Positions 34,486-43,414 of a stretch of 64,000 bases of DNA are shown here, one piece after another (the first letter of the stretch is position 1; the number at the start of each line of letters is the position of its first letter). Position numbers and translations under genes: made by a program. Source of the DNA: Didymella arachidicola. Lineage: Eukaryota; Ascomycota; Dothideomycetes; Pleosporales; Didymellaceae. Below the pieces are notes generated by a model that searched no databases, was not told the DNA's origin, and saw nothing but the letters and a program-made list of their open reading frames with translations. The stretch spans positions 2,108,001 through 2,172,000 of the forward strand of contig CM049985.1 of assembly GCA_016630955.3 (NCBI GenBank). Direction: 5' to 3'.

Positions 34486-36351
34486 ACGTACATCACGGGT
34501 TCGTGGAACGCACCCTCTAGTGGAACGCTTTTGCCAAGACCACACCAAAACACTATCACCATCTTAATGCCTTCTAATCAACGCCAATTAGACGCGTTAA
34601 AAGAAGCTCAGATACAGCTTGCGCTTCAAGCTCTTAAACAAGACGCGAACCTCTCCCTGCGACGCGCTGCAGCTATCTACAACGTACACCAAAGCACTCT
34701 AAGCAGACGACGCGCTGGACAGCCCTCAAGAGCTGATTCTATGCCTAGCCGACAGTATCTGGATGAGCACGAGGAGAGAGCGGTCGTTGATCACGTTCTT
34801 TACCTCATACAGCGAGGAGCACCCCCTCGCTTGTCAAATGTGGCTGATATGGCCAATATACTGCGCCAAGAGCGCAGAATGGCTCCTGTTGGCCAAAAGT
34901 GGCCCAGTACGTTCGCTAAGCGTCAACCAAGGCTAAAAGTAAAGTTTAATCGCAAGTATGACTACAAGAGAGCCCTCTGCGAGGATCCTGAGATGATACA
35001 GGGCTGGTTCAGCCTAGTAGCCAATGTCAAAGCCAAGTACGGCATTGTGGACGAAGACACGTACAACTTTGACGAGACTGTCTTTGCAATGGGTCAGATT
35101 ACCCCTGGAGCAGTTGTTGCAGACGCAGAGAACCCAGGACGAGCAAAGCAGGTCCAGCCAGGCAAGAAGGAGTGGGCTACGTTGATTTTAGGCGTAAATG
35201 CTGCAGGGTGGGCTATTCCACCCGTCATCATCCTTAAAGCCAAAACCCACACCACTAACTGGTCTAAGGACAAAGATCTGCCCCTAGACTGGGTAATTGG
35301 GGTCTCTGAGAACGGCTGGACCAACAACAAGCTCGGTCTTGACTGGTTGAAGCACTTTGACAGGCATACCAAGGAGCGTACCTATGGGACTCACCGTTTG
35401 CTACTTATAGACGGCCATGAGAGCCACCAGGCAGCAGCATTCACCCAACACTGCAAAGAGAACAAGATTGTTACTCTTACTATGCCTGCGCACTCATCGC
35501 ACCTCTTGCAGCCACTTGACGTGGGTTGTTTTGCTCCTTTGAAGCAGGAGTACGGGCATCAGGTCAACAGGCTCTCACGCAACCGGATCAACCACATAGA
35601 CAAGCAGGCGTTCCTAGTATGCTTAAGAGCAGCATATAACGCGACTATTACCCCTAGCAACATCCAGGGAGGGTTCCGAGGCGCTGGATTGGTCCCCTTT
35701 AACCCAGAACGGGTCATATCAACCCTCAATGTGAGGCTGCGGACTCCATCACCCCAACTACCTACCAACAACAAGCCCTGGCCGTCCCAAACCCCCAAAA
35801 ACCTGCTTGAATTTCAGTCGCAATCAACTCTAATTCGAGACAAGTATAAGAGGAAGCAGAGCAGCTCACCAAATTCAGTGTATAGCGCGCTAGAGCACTA
35901 TGCAAAGGTGGGAGCAAAGGTAGCGCACCAGCTTGCGTTGATGAGAAAGGAACGTGATGAGCTTCGAGAGGCTCTAGCAGCTGCAACAGAGCACAAATCA
36001 CATAAAAGGAAGCGAATTCAGACAGGAGGGAGCATAACAGTTGAAGAGGTACAGCGTTTGACTGCTCTAAAGGAGTTTGGCGTGCGTGGTGATGGTAAGA
36101 AGCCAAAGAAGAGGATGCGCGCTGAAGGAGGTGAACCATCCCAACGACGCTGTGGACGGTGCGGAGAGGGTGGGCACAATGCGCGAACGTGCAAGAATGC
36201 TGTAGAAGAGGTCTCTGAGTAATGTTACGGGTTGTTTTGCCTTATGCAGCGCCAATTTGTGGTGTTTTGGGCCATAATAGGGTTGATTTTGGTGTGGTCT
36301 TGGCAAAAGTGACCCGATCGACAGGGTGGCCCACTTACCCGTGATGTACGT
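34486..36351 (+). mobile_element. Fot1/Pot2-like DNA transposon, family B
   Basis: The element is 1,866 bp, flanked by TA at 34484-34485 and 36352-36353. Its ends are bipartite: an outer identical 15 bp (ACGTACATCACGGGT) and an inner identical 23 bp (CTTTTGCCAAGACCACACC plus AAAA) are separated by 27 bp that differ between the two ends. At the left end the motif GTGGAACGC occurs twice, 17 bp apart. It carries one intact transposase. Confidence 0.9.
34567..36222 (+). CDS. Pogo-type DD35D transposase, family B
   Basis: An intact 551-residue frame from the ATG at 34567. N-terminal helix-turn-helix DNA-binding domains of the Psq/CENP-B type lead, including LRRAAAIYNVHQSTLSRRR. The DDE endonuclase has Asp169 (YNFDETVFAMG), Asp282 (LLIDGHESH) and Asp318 (LLQPLDVGCF), with 35 residues between the last two. 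A C-terminal coiled-coil-like basic region is followed by a CCHC zinc knuckle (CGRCGEGGHNARTC). In the first motif Val replaces the usual Gly (ETVF against ETGF or ESGF), which might affect activity. Otherwise nothing is broken. Confidence 0.92.
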   Translation: MPSNQRQLDALKEAQIQLALQALKQDANLSLRRAAAIYNVHQSTLSRRRAGQPSRADSMPSRQYLDEHEERAVVDHVLYLIQRGAPPRLSNVADMANILRQERRMAPVGQKWPSTFAKRQPRLKVKFNRKYDYKRALCEDPEMIQGWFSLVANVKAKYGIVDEDTYNFDETVFAMGQITPGAVVADAENPGRAKQVQPGKKEWATLILGVNAAGWAIPPVIILKAKTHTTNWSKDKDLPLDWVIGVSENGWTNNKLGLDWLKHFDRHTKERTYGTHRLLLIDGHESHQAAAFTQHCKENKIVTLTMPAHSSHLLQPLDVGCFAPLKQEYGHQVNRLSRNRINHIDKQAFLVCLRAAYNATITPSNIQGGFRGAGLVPFNPERVISTLNVRLRTPSPQLPTNNKPWPSQTPKNLLEFQSQSTLIRDKYKRKQSSSPNSVYSALEHYAKVGAKVAHQLALMRKERDELREALAAATEHKSHKRKRIQTGGSITVEEVQRLTALKEFGVRGDGKKPKKRMRAEGGEPSQRRCGRCGEGGHNARTCKNAVEEVSE

Positions 36352-36537
36352 TAATACTAATATACTTAGAACATGTTCTAATATAGTTCTAAATATATTA
36401 GTAGATTTAGATTAGGGTTACTTTAAGGTTATGGTTAGTCTAGGGTTAGAGTAAGTTAAGATTAGGGTTAGATTTTAGGATTAGAGTCCTCTAGAATATA
36501 TTTAACGTAGTAAATCTAACTTTTTATAACTAATATA
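36352..36537. repeat. AT-rich spacer with degenerate telomere-like repeats
   Basis: 186 bp between two transposons. Positions 36406-36490 contain several TTAGGGTTA or TTAGGATTA units mixed with imperfect ones (GGTTATGGTTAG, CTAGGGTTAG), resembling degraded TTAGGG telomere repeats. The string TTCTAAATATATTAG occurs here and again right after the next element. Confidence 0.6.
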
Positions 36538-38385
36538 ACGTGTTTCCCCACCGAGCCGCCCACCCCCACCGAGTCGCCCGCCCTCACCAAAATCGCGACT
36601 ATTACAACAACTATTACTATGCCGCCACAACGCGACGCGCAATCGACCTATAACGAAGGTACACTATACCTTGCTATCCAGGCTACAAAAGCCGCTGAAC
36701 CTGACAGTACTAGGCACGCGTCTAGGGCCTTTGCTGTCCCCCGAACAACGCTAAGAGACCGACGCGCTGGAAAGCCTTCACGACGCGATACTGAGCCTAA
36801 CTCGAAGAAGCTAAAAAAGCTAGAGGAGGATGTAATAGTCGCGCGTATACTTGACCTAGACGCACGAGGAATAGGCGCTACAAGGGCTATGGTGGAAGAA
36901 ATGGCGAATGATCTCCTTGCTGCGCGCGGTGAAGGACCTGTTGGCAAGCACTGGGTAGACAGGTTCAGAACGCGTACCAAGGAAGTCAAGCTTCGACGCA
37001 GCCGTCCATACGATCGTCAGCGAGCCCTAAACGAAGACCCACGCGTTATAACGCCCTGGTTCGAGCTAGTAAGGACAACAAAGGAGAAGTACGGCATCCT
37101 TGCTGAAGACACACATAACTTTGATGAGTCTGGGTTCATGATGGGCATAATTAACGCTCAGATGGTCTTTACAGGCTCTGAGAAGCGAACCAATCCAAAG
37201 AAGATACAGCCAGGCAACCGTGACTGGGTCACAATCATCCAGGGCATCTGCGCTGCTGGCTGGGCTATCCCACCCTTCATTATCTTTGGTGGTAAGGTCC
37301 TTATATCAAGCTGGTACCCAGGCCTGCCTCGCGACTGGGTAATTGAGACTAGCTCTAACGGCTGGACAACAAATGAGCTTGGTCTAAAGTGGCTGAAGCA
37401 CTTTGACGCGCATACAAAGGAGCGTACTGTGGGTGTGTACCGTCTACTAATTGTGGACGGCCATGAGAGCCACAGCTCTGCTGCATTTCACCAATATTGC
37501 GCAGAACACAAGATTATCACCCTGTGTATGCCCCCACACTCGTCGCACCTATTACAGCCGCTTGACGTGGGCTGTTTTGCCCCCTTGAAGCGGGCGTACT
37601 ACGCTGAGATCGACAGCTGGGCAAGGTACTCTGTCACTCAAGTTAAGAAAGAGACCTTTCTACCAGCCTTTCACATTGCTTTTAACAAGGCAATTACAAA
37701 GGAAAATATCCTAGCAAGCTTTAGAGGCGCTGGTTTAGTACCTCACGACCCAGAGCGGGTGTTATCAAAGCTTGATGTGGTGCTTCGTACACCAACACCT
37801 CCACTACCAGAGGACACCCCTTGGGAGTCCAAAACGCCAGCCACAATAAAAGAGATGGAGGCGCAGTCTACGCTAGTTCGTGAGCGCATACAAAGGCACA
37901 GAGAGTCTCCTATCTCTCCTCTTCTGCAAGCAGTTGACTCGCTCACAAAAGGCATGGCTGTAATAGGCCACAATTCACTATTACAAGCTAGGGAACTGGC
38001 AGGGCTTCGGAAGTCAATTGACGCCTTAACAGAGCAGCGCAGTCGCAAGAGAAAGTATATTCGGACAGAGGAGAGTCTTACAGTGGGTGACGTACAGGAT
38101 TTGATAGCTGAGAAGGACGGTGGCGGCCAGGAGGCAGCAGAACCGCCAGCGAAGAGGGTGCGCAAAGAGAGGCACTGCGGGCGTTGTGGCAAGACTGGCC
38201 ACAACGCGCGCACCTGCACTGCAGAAATAGTAGATTCAGTCGATAGCGACGCTTCTAAGGATTAATTTGAGATTGATACTGTATTTATGCAGCGTTGTGG
38301 TCGAGCGTAATAATCGTGTAATAGTCGCGATTTTGGTGAGGGCGGGCGACTCGGTGGGGGTGGGCGGCTCGGTGGGGAAACACGT
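36538..38385 (+). mobile_element. Fot1/Pot2-like DNA transposon, family C, copy 1
   Basis: The element is 1,848 bp with long inverted ends starting ACGTGTTTCCCC, flanked by TA at 36536-36537 and 38386-38387. Each end contains an 18-bp motif twice in tandem (CCACCGAGCCGCCCACCC, then a variant). The second copy at 55066-56913 has the same length. The transposases are identical, and the untranslated ends I compared base by base also match. Confidence 0.95.
36619..38265 (+). CDS. Pogo-type DD35D transposase, family C, copy 1
   Basis: An intact 548-residue frame. The N-terminal DNA-binding part has AFAVPRTTLRDRRAG and a second helix-turn-helix around residues 75-120. The catalytic residues are Asp169 (HNFDESGFMMG), Asp280 (LIVDGHESH) and Asp316 (LLQPLDVGCF). 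A coiled-coil-prone basic stretch leads to a CCHC zinc knuckle at about residues 520-533 (CGRCGKTGHNARTC) and an acidic end. Its protein is identical to the copy on the minus strand near 56 kb. Identity of a coding sequence over 1.6 kb means very recent copying, so this family is probably still active or was until lately. Confidence 0.95.
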   Translation: MPPQRDAQSTYNEGTLYLAIQATKAAEPDSTRHASRAFAVPRTTLRDRRAGKPSRRDTEPNSKKLKKLEEDVIVARILDLDARGIGATRAMVEEMANDLLAARGEGPVGKHWVDRFRTRTKEVKLRRSRPYDRQRALNEDPRVITPWFELVRTTKEKYGILAEDTHNFDESGFMMGIINAQMVFTGSEKRTNPKKIQPGNRDWVTIIQGICAAGWAIPPFIIFGGKVLISSWYPGLPRDWVIETSSNGWTTNELGLKWLKHFDAHTKERTVGVYRLLIVDGHESHSSAAFHQYCAEHKIITLCMPPHSSHLLQPLDVGCFAPLKRAYYAEIDSWARYSVTQVKKETFLPAFHIAFNKAITKENILASFRGAGLVPHDPERVLSKLDVVLRTPTPPLPEDTPWESKTPATIKEMEAQSTLVRERIQRHRESPISPLLQAVDSLTKGMAVIGHNSLLQARELAGLRKSIDALTEQRSRKRKYIRTEESLTVGDVQDLIAEKDGGGQEAAEPPAKRVRKERHCGRCGKTGHNARTCTAEIVDSVDSDASKD

Positions 38386-38431
38386 TATTCTAAATATATT
38401 AGACCTTAGCTAAGCTAACTATCTAGCCATA

Positions 38432-40265
38432 AGGATCAGCAAGCTGGCTAGATCAGCAAGCTGGCCACCCCACCAAACCTGACCCGACTCTCTACACAAC
38501 TACCATAATGCCGCGACAACGACGCTCTATACAGACTTCTCGTGAAGGCAGAATAAGCCTTGCTATCGCGTCCTATCGTAATAATCCAAAACAGTCTCTC
38601 CGCGCTCTTGCGATGGCTTTTGATGTGCCAAGATCCACACTCCAGACGCGTGTCGGTGGTACCCAGCCACGATCAGAGGTACGACCTGCTAATTGTAAGC
38701 TATCGCCTATCGAAGAGCATTCTCTCGTGCAGTGGATCCTAGACCTTGACCGGCGTGGTTTTCCACCCCATATTATCGACGTGCGACGAATGGCAGACGT
38801 ATTACTCGCCGCGCGTGGCCAAGATCCACCTCCACAGCCTGTCGGCAAGAAATGGGTGTCGCGCTTTATTCAAGGCCAGCCAGAGCTCCAGATAAAGTGG
38901 ACTAGAAGGCTTAATAGCCAGCGCGCTAGTTCTGAGGATCCTATCGCGATTACAGCGTGGTTCAAACTAGTAGAGGAGACGCGACAGACGTATGGCGTTC
39001 TTGACCAGGATATCTACAACTTTGACGAGACTGGATTCGCTATGGGCGTCGCTGCAACGTCAAAAGTAGTCACTAGCTCTGATAGAGTCGGTCGTGCAGT
39101 CGCCGTACAGCCAGGCAATCGCGAGTGGGTGACAGTAATCGAGTGTGTTAACGCGTCTGGCTGGTCTCTACCACCGTTCGTGATCCTGGCTGGTAAGGTC
39201 CACCAGAGCAGCTGGTATCGCGATCTCCCTCTAGATTGGACTGTCGGCGTCTCAGAGAATGGCTGGACGACAGATGAGCTAGGTTTCGAGTGGATAAAGC
39301 ACTTCAACCAGCATACAGCCGCTCGTACAGCTGGAGTCTATCGGCTTCTTATTGTAGACGGCCATAGCAGCCACGCTACGCCAGAGTTCGACCAGTACTG
39401 CGCCAATAATAAGATCATTACTCTCTGTATGCCGCCGCATACCTCCCATCTTCTCCAGCCTCTAGATGTGAGCTGCTACTCCTCTCTTAAGCGCGCGTAC
39501 GGACGTCAGGTTGAGGAGCTCGCCCGCCAAGGCGTATACCATATTGACAAGATAGACTTCCTTATAGCCTATACACGGATCCGGCCGACTATATTTACGC
39601 AGCAGAATATCCAATCAGGCTTTCGGGCGACAGGTCTTGTCCCTTCTTGTCCAGATCGTGTTCTGTCGTCGCTAACTGTCGTTCGGACGCCGTCTCCACC
39701 ACAGACAACTATAGATGACAACGTTGCAGCACAGGCAGCGGCGCAGACAGAGACACCACATACAGTAGAGCAGCTTCAGCAGCAGGTACGCTATCTCCAA
39801 GAGCGACTGCGGCGGCAGCCAGAGAGTCCAACAAGTATTGCTATCCGCCAGCTTGCTAAGAGCGCTCAGCTTGCAATGCAATCAGCAGTAATACTCGCGG
39901 AGGAGAATAAGAAGCTACGTGAAGAAAATCAGCGCCAGCGACAAAAACAGAACCAGCCGCGTCAATATATCGCTTCTGGTGGAGTTCTCCAGGTGCAGCA
40001 GGCTCAGCAGCTTATTGCAGAGGCAGAAAGGGTAGTTACGGAGGTTGAGCAGGGTGAGGGCAGTCAGCGACGTCAGCGCGCGCCGCCGACGTGCACGAAG
40101 TGCCATATTCAAGGACACACTCGCACTTCGTGCAAAGCTAGATAACAAATTATATCCGTCAAGTTTTATCTAATTTTACTGCGTTGTTGTGGATCAATGG
40201 TGTAGAGAGTCGGGTCAGGTTTGGTGGGGTGGCCAGCTTGCTGATCTGGCCAGCTTGCTGATCCT
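38432..40265 (+). mobile_element. Fot1/Pot2-like DNA transposon, family D
   Basis: The element is 1,834 bp flanked by TA (38430-38431 and 40266-40267). Its inverted ends start AGGATCAGCAAGCTGG. A 17-bp motif (GATCAGCAAGCTGGCTA, then a one-base variant) stands twice in tandem at each end, followed by CCCCACCAAACC. Only 46 bp separate it from family C copy 1. Confidence 0.93.
38508..40145 (+). CDS. Pogo-type DD35D transposase, family D
   Basis: An intact 545-residue frame. It has the same layout as its neighbours: helix-turn-helix (ALAMAFDVPRSTLQTRVGG), Asp173 (YNFDETGFAMG), Asp284 (LIVDGHSSH), Asp320 (LLQPLDVSCY), a Gln-rich coiled coil, and a terminal zinc knuckle CTKCHIQGHTRTSC. It diverges clearly from families A-C, and its codon use is more GC-rich at third positions. 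It probably arrived independently instead of deriving from a local duplication. Confidence 0.92.
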   Translation: MPRQRRSIQTSREGRISLAIASYRNNPKQSLRALAMAFDVPRSTLQTRVGGTQPRSEVRPANCKLSPIEEHSLVQWILDLDRRGFPPHIIDVRRMADVLLAARGQDPPPQPVGKKWVSRFIQGQPELQIKWTRRLNSQRASSEDPIAITAWFKLVEETRQTYGVLDQDIYNFDETGFAMGVAATSKVVTSSDRVGRAVAVQPGNREWVTVIECVNASGWSLPPFVILAGKVHQSSWYRDLPLDWTVGVSENGWTTDELGFEWIKHFNQHTAARTAGVYRLLIVDGHSSHATPEFDQYCANNKIITLCMPPHTSHLLQPLDVSCYSSLKRAYGRQVEELARQGVYHIDKIDFLIAYTRIRPTIFTQQNIQSGFRATGLVPSCPDRVLSSLTVVRTPSPPQTTIDDNVAAQAAAQTETPHTVEQLQQQVRYLQERLRRQPESPTSIAIRQLAKSAQLAMQSAVILAEENKKLREENQRQRQKQNQPRQYIASGGVLQVQQAQQLIAEAERVVTEVEQGEGSQRRQRAPPTCTKCHIQGHTRTSCKAR

Positions 40266-40329
40266 TAACGTTAATACGTAAGCGTGTGTGCTAAGAGTGC
40301 CTTGCATTAGCGCTATAGTCAGCCGAACT

Positions 40330-40380
40330 TTAGCGTTGGTCGGCTCAAGTGCATCCTCGGAACCGGCAGACTTCCCTGGG
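40330..40380. repeat. Right copy of the palindrome-ended short repeat
   Basis: It opens TTAGCGTTGGTCGGCTCAA (40330-40348), the reverse complement of the left copy's closing arm with one difference. It continues into GGAACCGGCAGACTTCCC followed by TGGG (40359-40380), in the same orientation and spacing as the left copy. The island of three transposons lies between the two. Confidence 0.7.
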
Positions 40381-41248
40381 CGCAGCGTTTCGGCGAGGAC
40401 AAGAATCGTGAATCACAATTGCCGGTGAATTGCACTCCACCAGTCGCGCAGCAGCCTCAATTCCTCCCGTTGCACACAGGTCCTAGCTTACCGCGCAAGA
40501 GAGGTGAGCTGGAGGCTCAAGAAACAAGCAATGCGGGAGGCGGCTCTTAGTGTCGTCCGTGCGCAAGGAAAGGCGCACCTCGACCATCGTACGGAACAGC
40601 TGCTTTGTATTCCAATCTGCTGTTCCCATCACTCTCGCAATTGCAGCGACCGAGACTCGGCCTCCAATACGGCGTCGCGGTGATGTTCCCCATCATGTGG
40701 CTTTAAACTGGTCACCTTATTTATTCAACTTCAACCTGGTCAATTCCTGGGCGAGCGATTACCTTTGCAAGTTGTGATGCCAGAGCCCTCACGCTGCGGC
40801 AGCGTTGCAGGAGATCGAGGCAGCTGTGCCCAGTGCATCTACCTAGTCTTGCATGCTCGCTGGTCTCTGTGACCCGACCGATGCGATTGAAAGGAATGCG
40901 CACCAGCAAATTCCCTTCGGCCCTCTGCAAACCAGCCCTAGAGGGACAGTAAGCTGCCGACTGATAGACGAGCTAATTCTTTGCTTCCCCACACTTGCTC
41001 TTGTTGCATGCGCACCACTGCACATACGTGCCGAACCTCTTGTTGTGGGAATGAAATTAGGACACTGGGTACACTAAGTTCTATGGGTATCGTATGTGAA
41101 CTATCTACTGAAACTCAGACATTACGGACAGGTAAGTCCCAAAGCAATTTATGGCAGCCAACAGGAATCAGGAAATTACACCGACGCCGAACTTCGATAC
41201 TGCCTCGCTCCTCCGTCCTTAGTCTTTCGCTACGATAGTGACAGGCGT
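40381..41248. other. Intergenic, nothing recognised
   Basis: Right flank of the transposon island up to the 3' end of the LPMO-like gene. Short frames without recognisable protein. Confidence 0.4.
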
Positions 41249-41863
41249 TCACGCTGTCATCACGAAGTCGACGCAGTTCTCGTACGTCTGCTGTGCATTG
41301 GTACCGAACCAGAACCACTGCATTGTGCACTGTCCGGGCTGTGTACATTGGCCGGCGGGCAGGTCCGTTGGCATGGTCACACTGAACTGCGTGTTGTTCA
41401 ACGGTAGCTGCGCCAAGTTTTCGTCCGCGTAAGAGTCGAACACGAGCATGGTTTCCACGATCGTATTCGTCGCAGTATCGACAACAGAAATGTTGCATGG
41501 CCCTTCATGGGGAATAGGCAGGACGGCAGAGAACTTGACCTGCTGTCCCGGCGCATACTGCTGGACATTCTTCTGATTGTCGGCGAACTGCGCACCCTTG
41601 CATAGACCAATGTTGCACTTTGGCGAGCCGTTGCTGGGGATGCCTTCAAGGGGTGCGGTGCCGTCGGCATTAATGGCTGCGACAGCTGCTTGACCACAGA
41701 CTTTTGCCACTATACAGCTGTATCAGTATATGCTTAGAGAATATTGCTAAGATTAAAACGTACTGGCTGGACCGGGAAGACGAGCTGGAGGGCTTGTGAT
41801 GTTGCCATGAGCTAGAACTGTTGCAGCGAAGAGGCCAAAGCTGAGAATTGTCGAAGAATACAT
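41249..41863 (-). CDS. Secreted LPMO-like protein with N-terminal histidine
   Basis: Exons 41863-41764 and 41709-41249 flank a 54-nt intron (the A|TG codon spans the junction) and give 186 residues. An 18-residue signal peptide ends VLA, exposing His19 as the mature N-terminus (HGNITSPPARLPGPA). This, a second His in LPIPHEGPCNISV, and a closing block CTMQWFWFGTNAQQTYENCVDF are what chitin-binding-type-4 or LPMO-like folds show. Six or more cysteines support a secreted beta-sandwich. I cannot place it in a numbered AA family with confidence (an AA16-like assignment is only a guess), and oxidative activity is inferred from the exposed histidine. There is no carbohydrate-binding tail. Confidence 0.78.
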
Positions 41864-43414
41864 TTTGAAAAGTCAGCACTGGGTGAATGATGAAGACAGC
41901 CTATTATTTTAAAAATTAGATGGAAGAGAAGAAAATGTAGCAAGTGACCAGCACAAGGTGAATTAGATTGGCTTGGTGATCAAGAACCAGCAGGCCTGTT
42001 CTCTTGTTATATAGTTCTGGGCAATACGTATGTACCCCCGACGGCATATGGATAGAAAGAGATCCGGACCAATGTGGCATTCTGGGTTCCGAGTTTGGTC
42101 CTGAAACAGGAGTTTCGTCGCCGCAAGAACCAGATCTTCCGCAAACCCACCTGTACAAGCTTTGCAGACCAACGATTACAAGCAGAAGGTTTCTAGAGTG
42201 ATGTTCTCCAATACGTTGTGCAATGCTGGCTTGTTGAATGAGGCATTGTTGGCACGTCGAGCGGGTAACAGAGCTGTGTAGGCTTGCAGTGGGAAATCGC
42301 AGCTGCAGTCGACCGATTTTCATAATGAGTTTCGACAGCAGACAGTAAGAAATAGCCTAGACTGGAAACTTTAATAGGTAGCTTCGCGCATGCTTATCTT
42401 GCTTGTGTTGTCTCGTGTGGTGTTTGGGAGAAGCTTGGCTTCGGGAAAGGGAAGGAACGAACACCCCCCGCACGGGCTTTCCAGTTCAGCCTTCCGCGCT
42501 CGGTGCTGTGCAGTTACGTCACACCACCACAACAGCACCTCTTCGCTAATCCCTCGAGCATCCACTCCTCTCTCAATAGTTTCTTGCCAATGAATCAATA
42601 CGAAGCTCATTTCGCTTCCTGTACAATAGTATGGCTTGGCGCATCACCGCCTACGCTCGGCTTCGCGCGCATTCGTCTCGTGGCTTGAGGGGCCATGCGC
42701 TGACAATGCGCCCGATCATCAGCTCGAAAGGCTGGGCAAGCACTAACACCGGCATATTTAACAACTGATCCAGCTTCTCGAGCCCACTATGTGTTATTCG
42801 CCAGCAACGGTCGAATCACGAAAGCGCATTCTCCAAAGAGACCAGCCCTCAATTATCGCAGAGAAGCGACGAGGCTTGCCGACGTTCTGTTCAGCTGCGG
42901 CAGTGAGCTCTACGCTGGGCTAGTAGCGACTGTTGCCTAGGGAGAAATGGGCGCATGGAGGTTGCAACCTTTGCAGACGCGACTAAAAGGACCTCGTCCG
43001 CGTCATGTGAAGGCCTGATGCTTCACTGCCTGGTCTCTGCATCAAAGACCATTGGCTGATGTTCGCCTAAACCACCACTAAAAACCGTATGGGTTGTCAG
43101 CAACACTACAGGTCTTTCTTCCGAGCGGCTGACGGCAGTCTCTTGATTAACGGATCGCCAACATCTGCTTAACTTGTTATGTTGTCAGCATGGCCCGAAA
43201 GGCAGGCAATGTAGCCAGCCTCCTTCCGTTTCTGCTCATCGTGGCACACTTAGCATCAGCTGGGCTGCGACAAGTCTACAGCCCGCATCATAGTGTTGGA
43301 CATACAAAAGGGGCTCGTGGAGGGCTTCGTCAGTCGCTACACGCTACCTAACATACTCCTCAATACTTGGTCGAGCCTCCACTTCAGCTTTCTTGTGCTT
43401 TGACTCTTCAAACC
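41864..43414. other. Divergent promoter region, 1.55 kb
   Basis: The upstream region shared by the LPMO-like gene (minus strand) and the M6 peptidase gene (plus strand). I see no further exon. An N-terminal exon for the peptidase, which lacks a signal peptide, could hide here. Confidence 0.4.
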
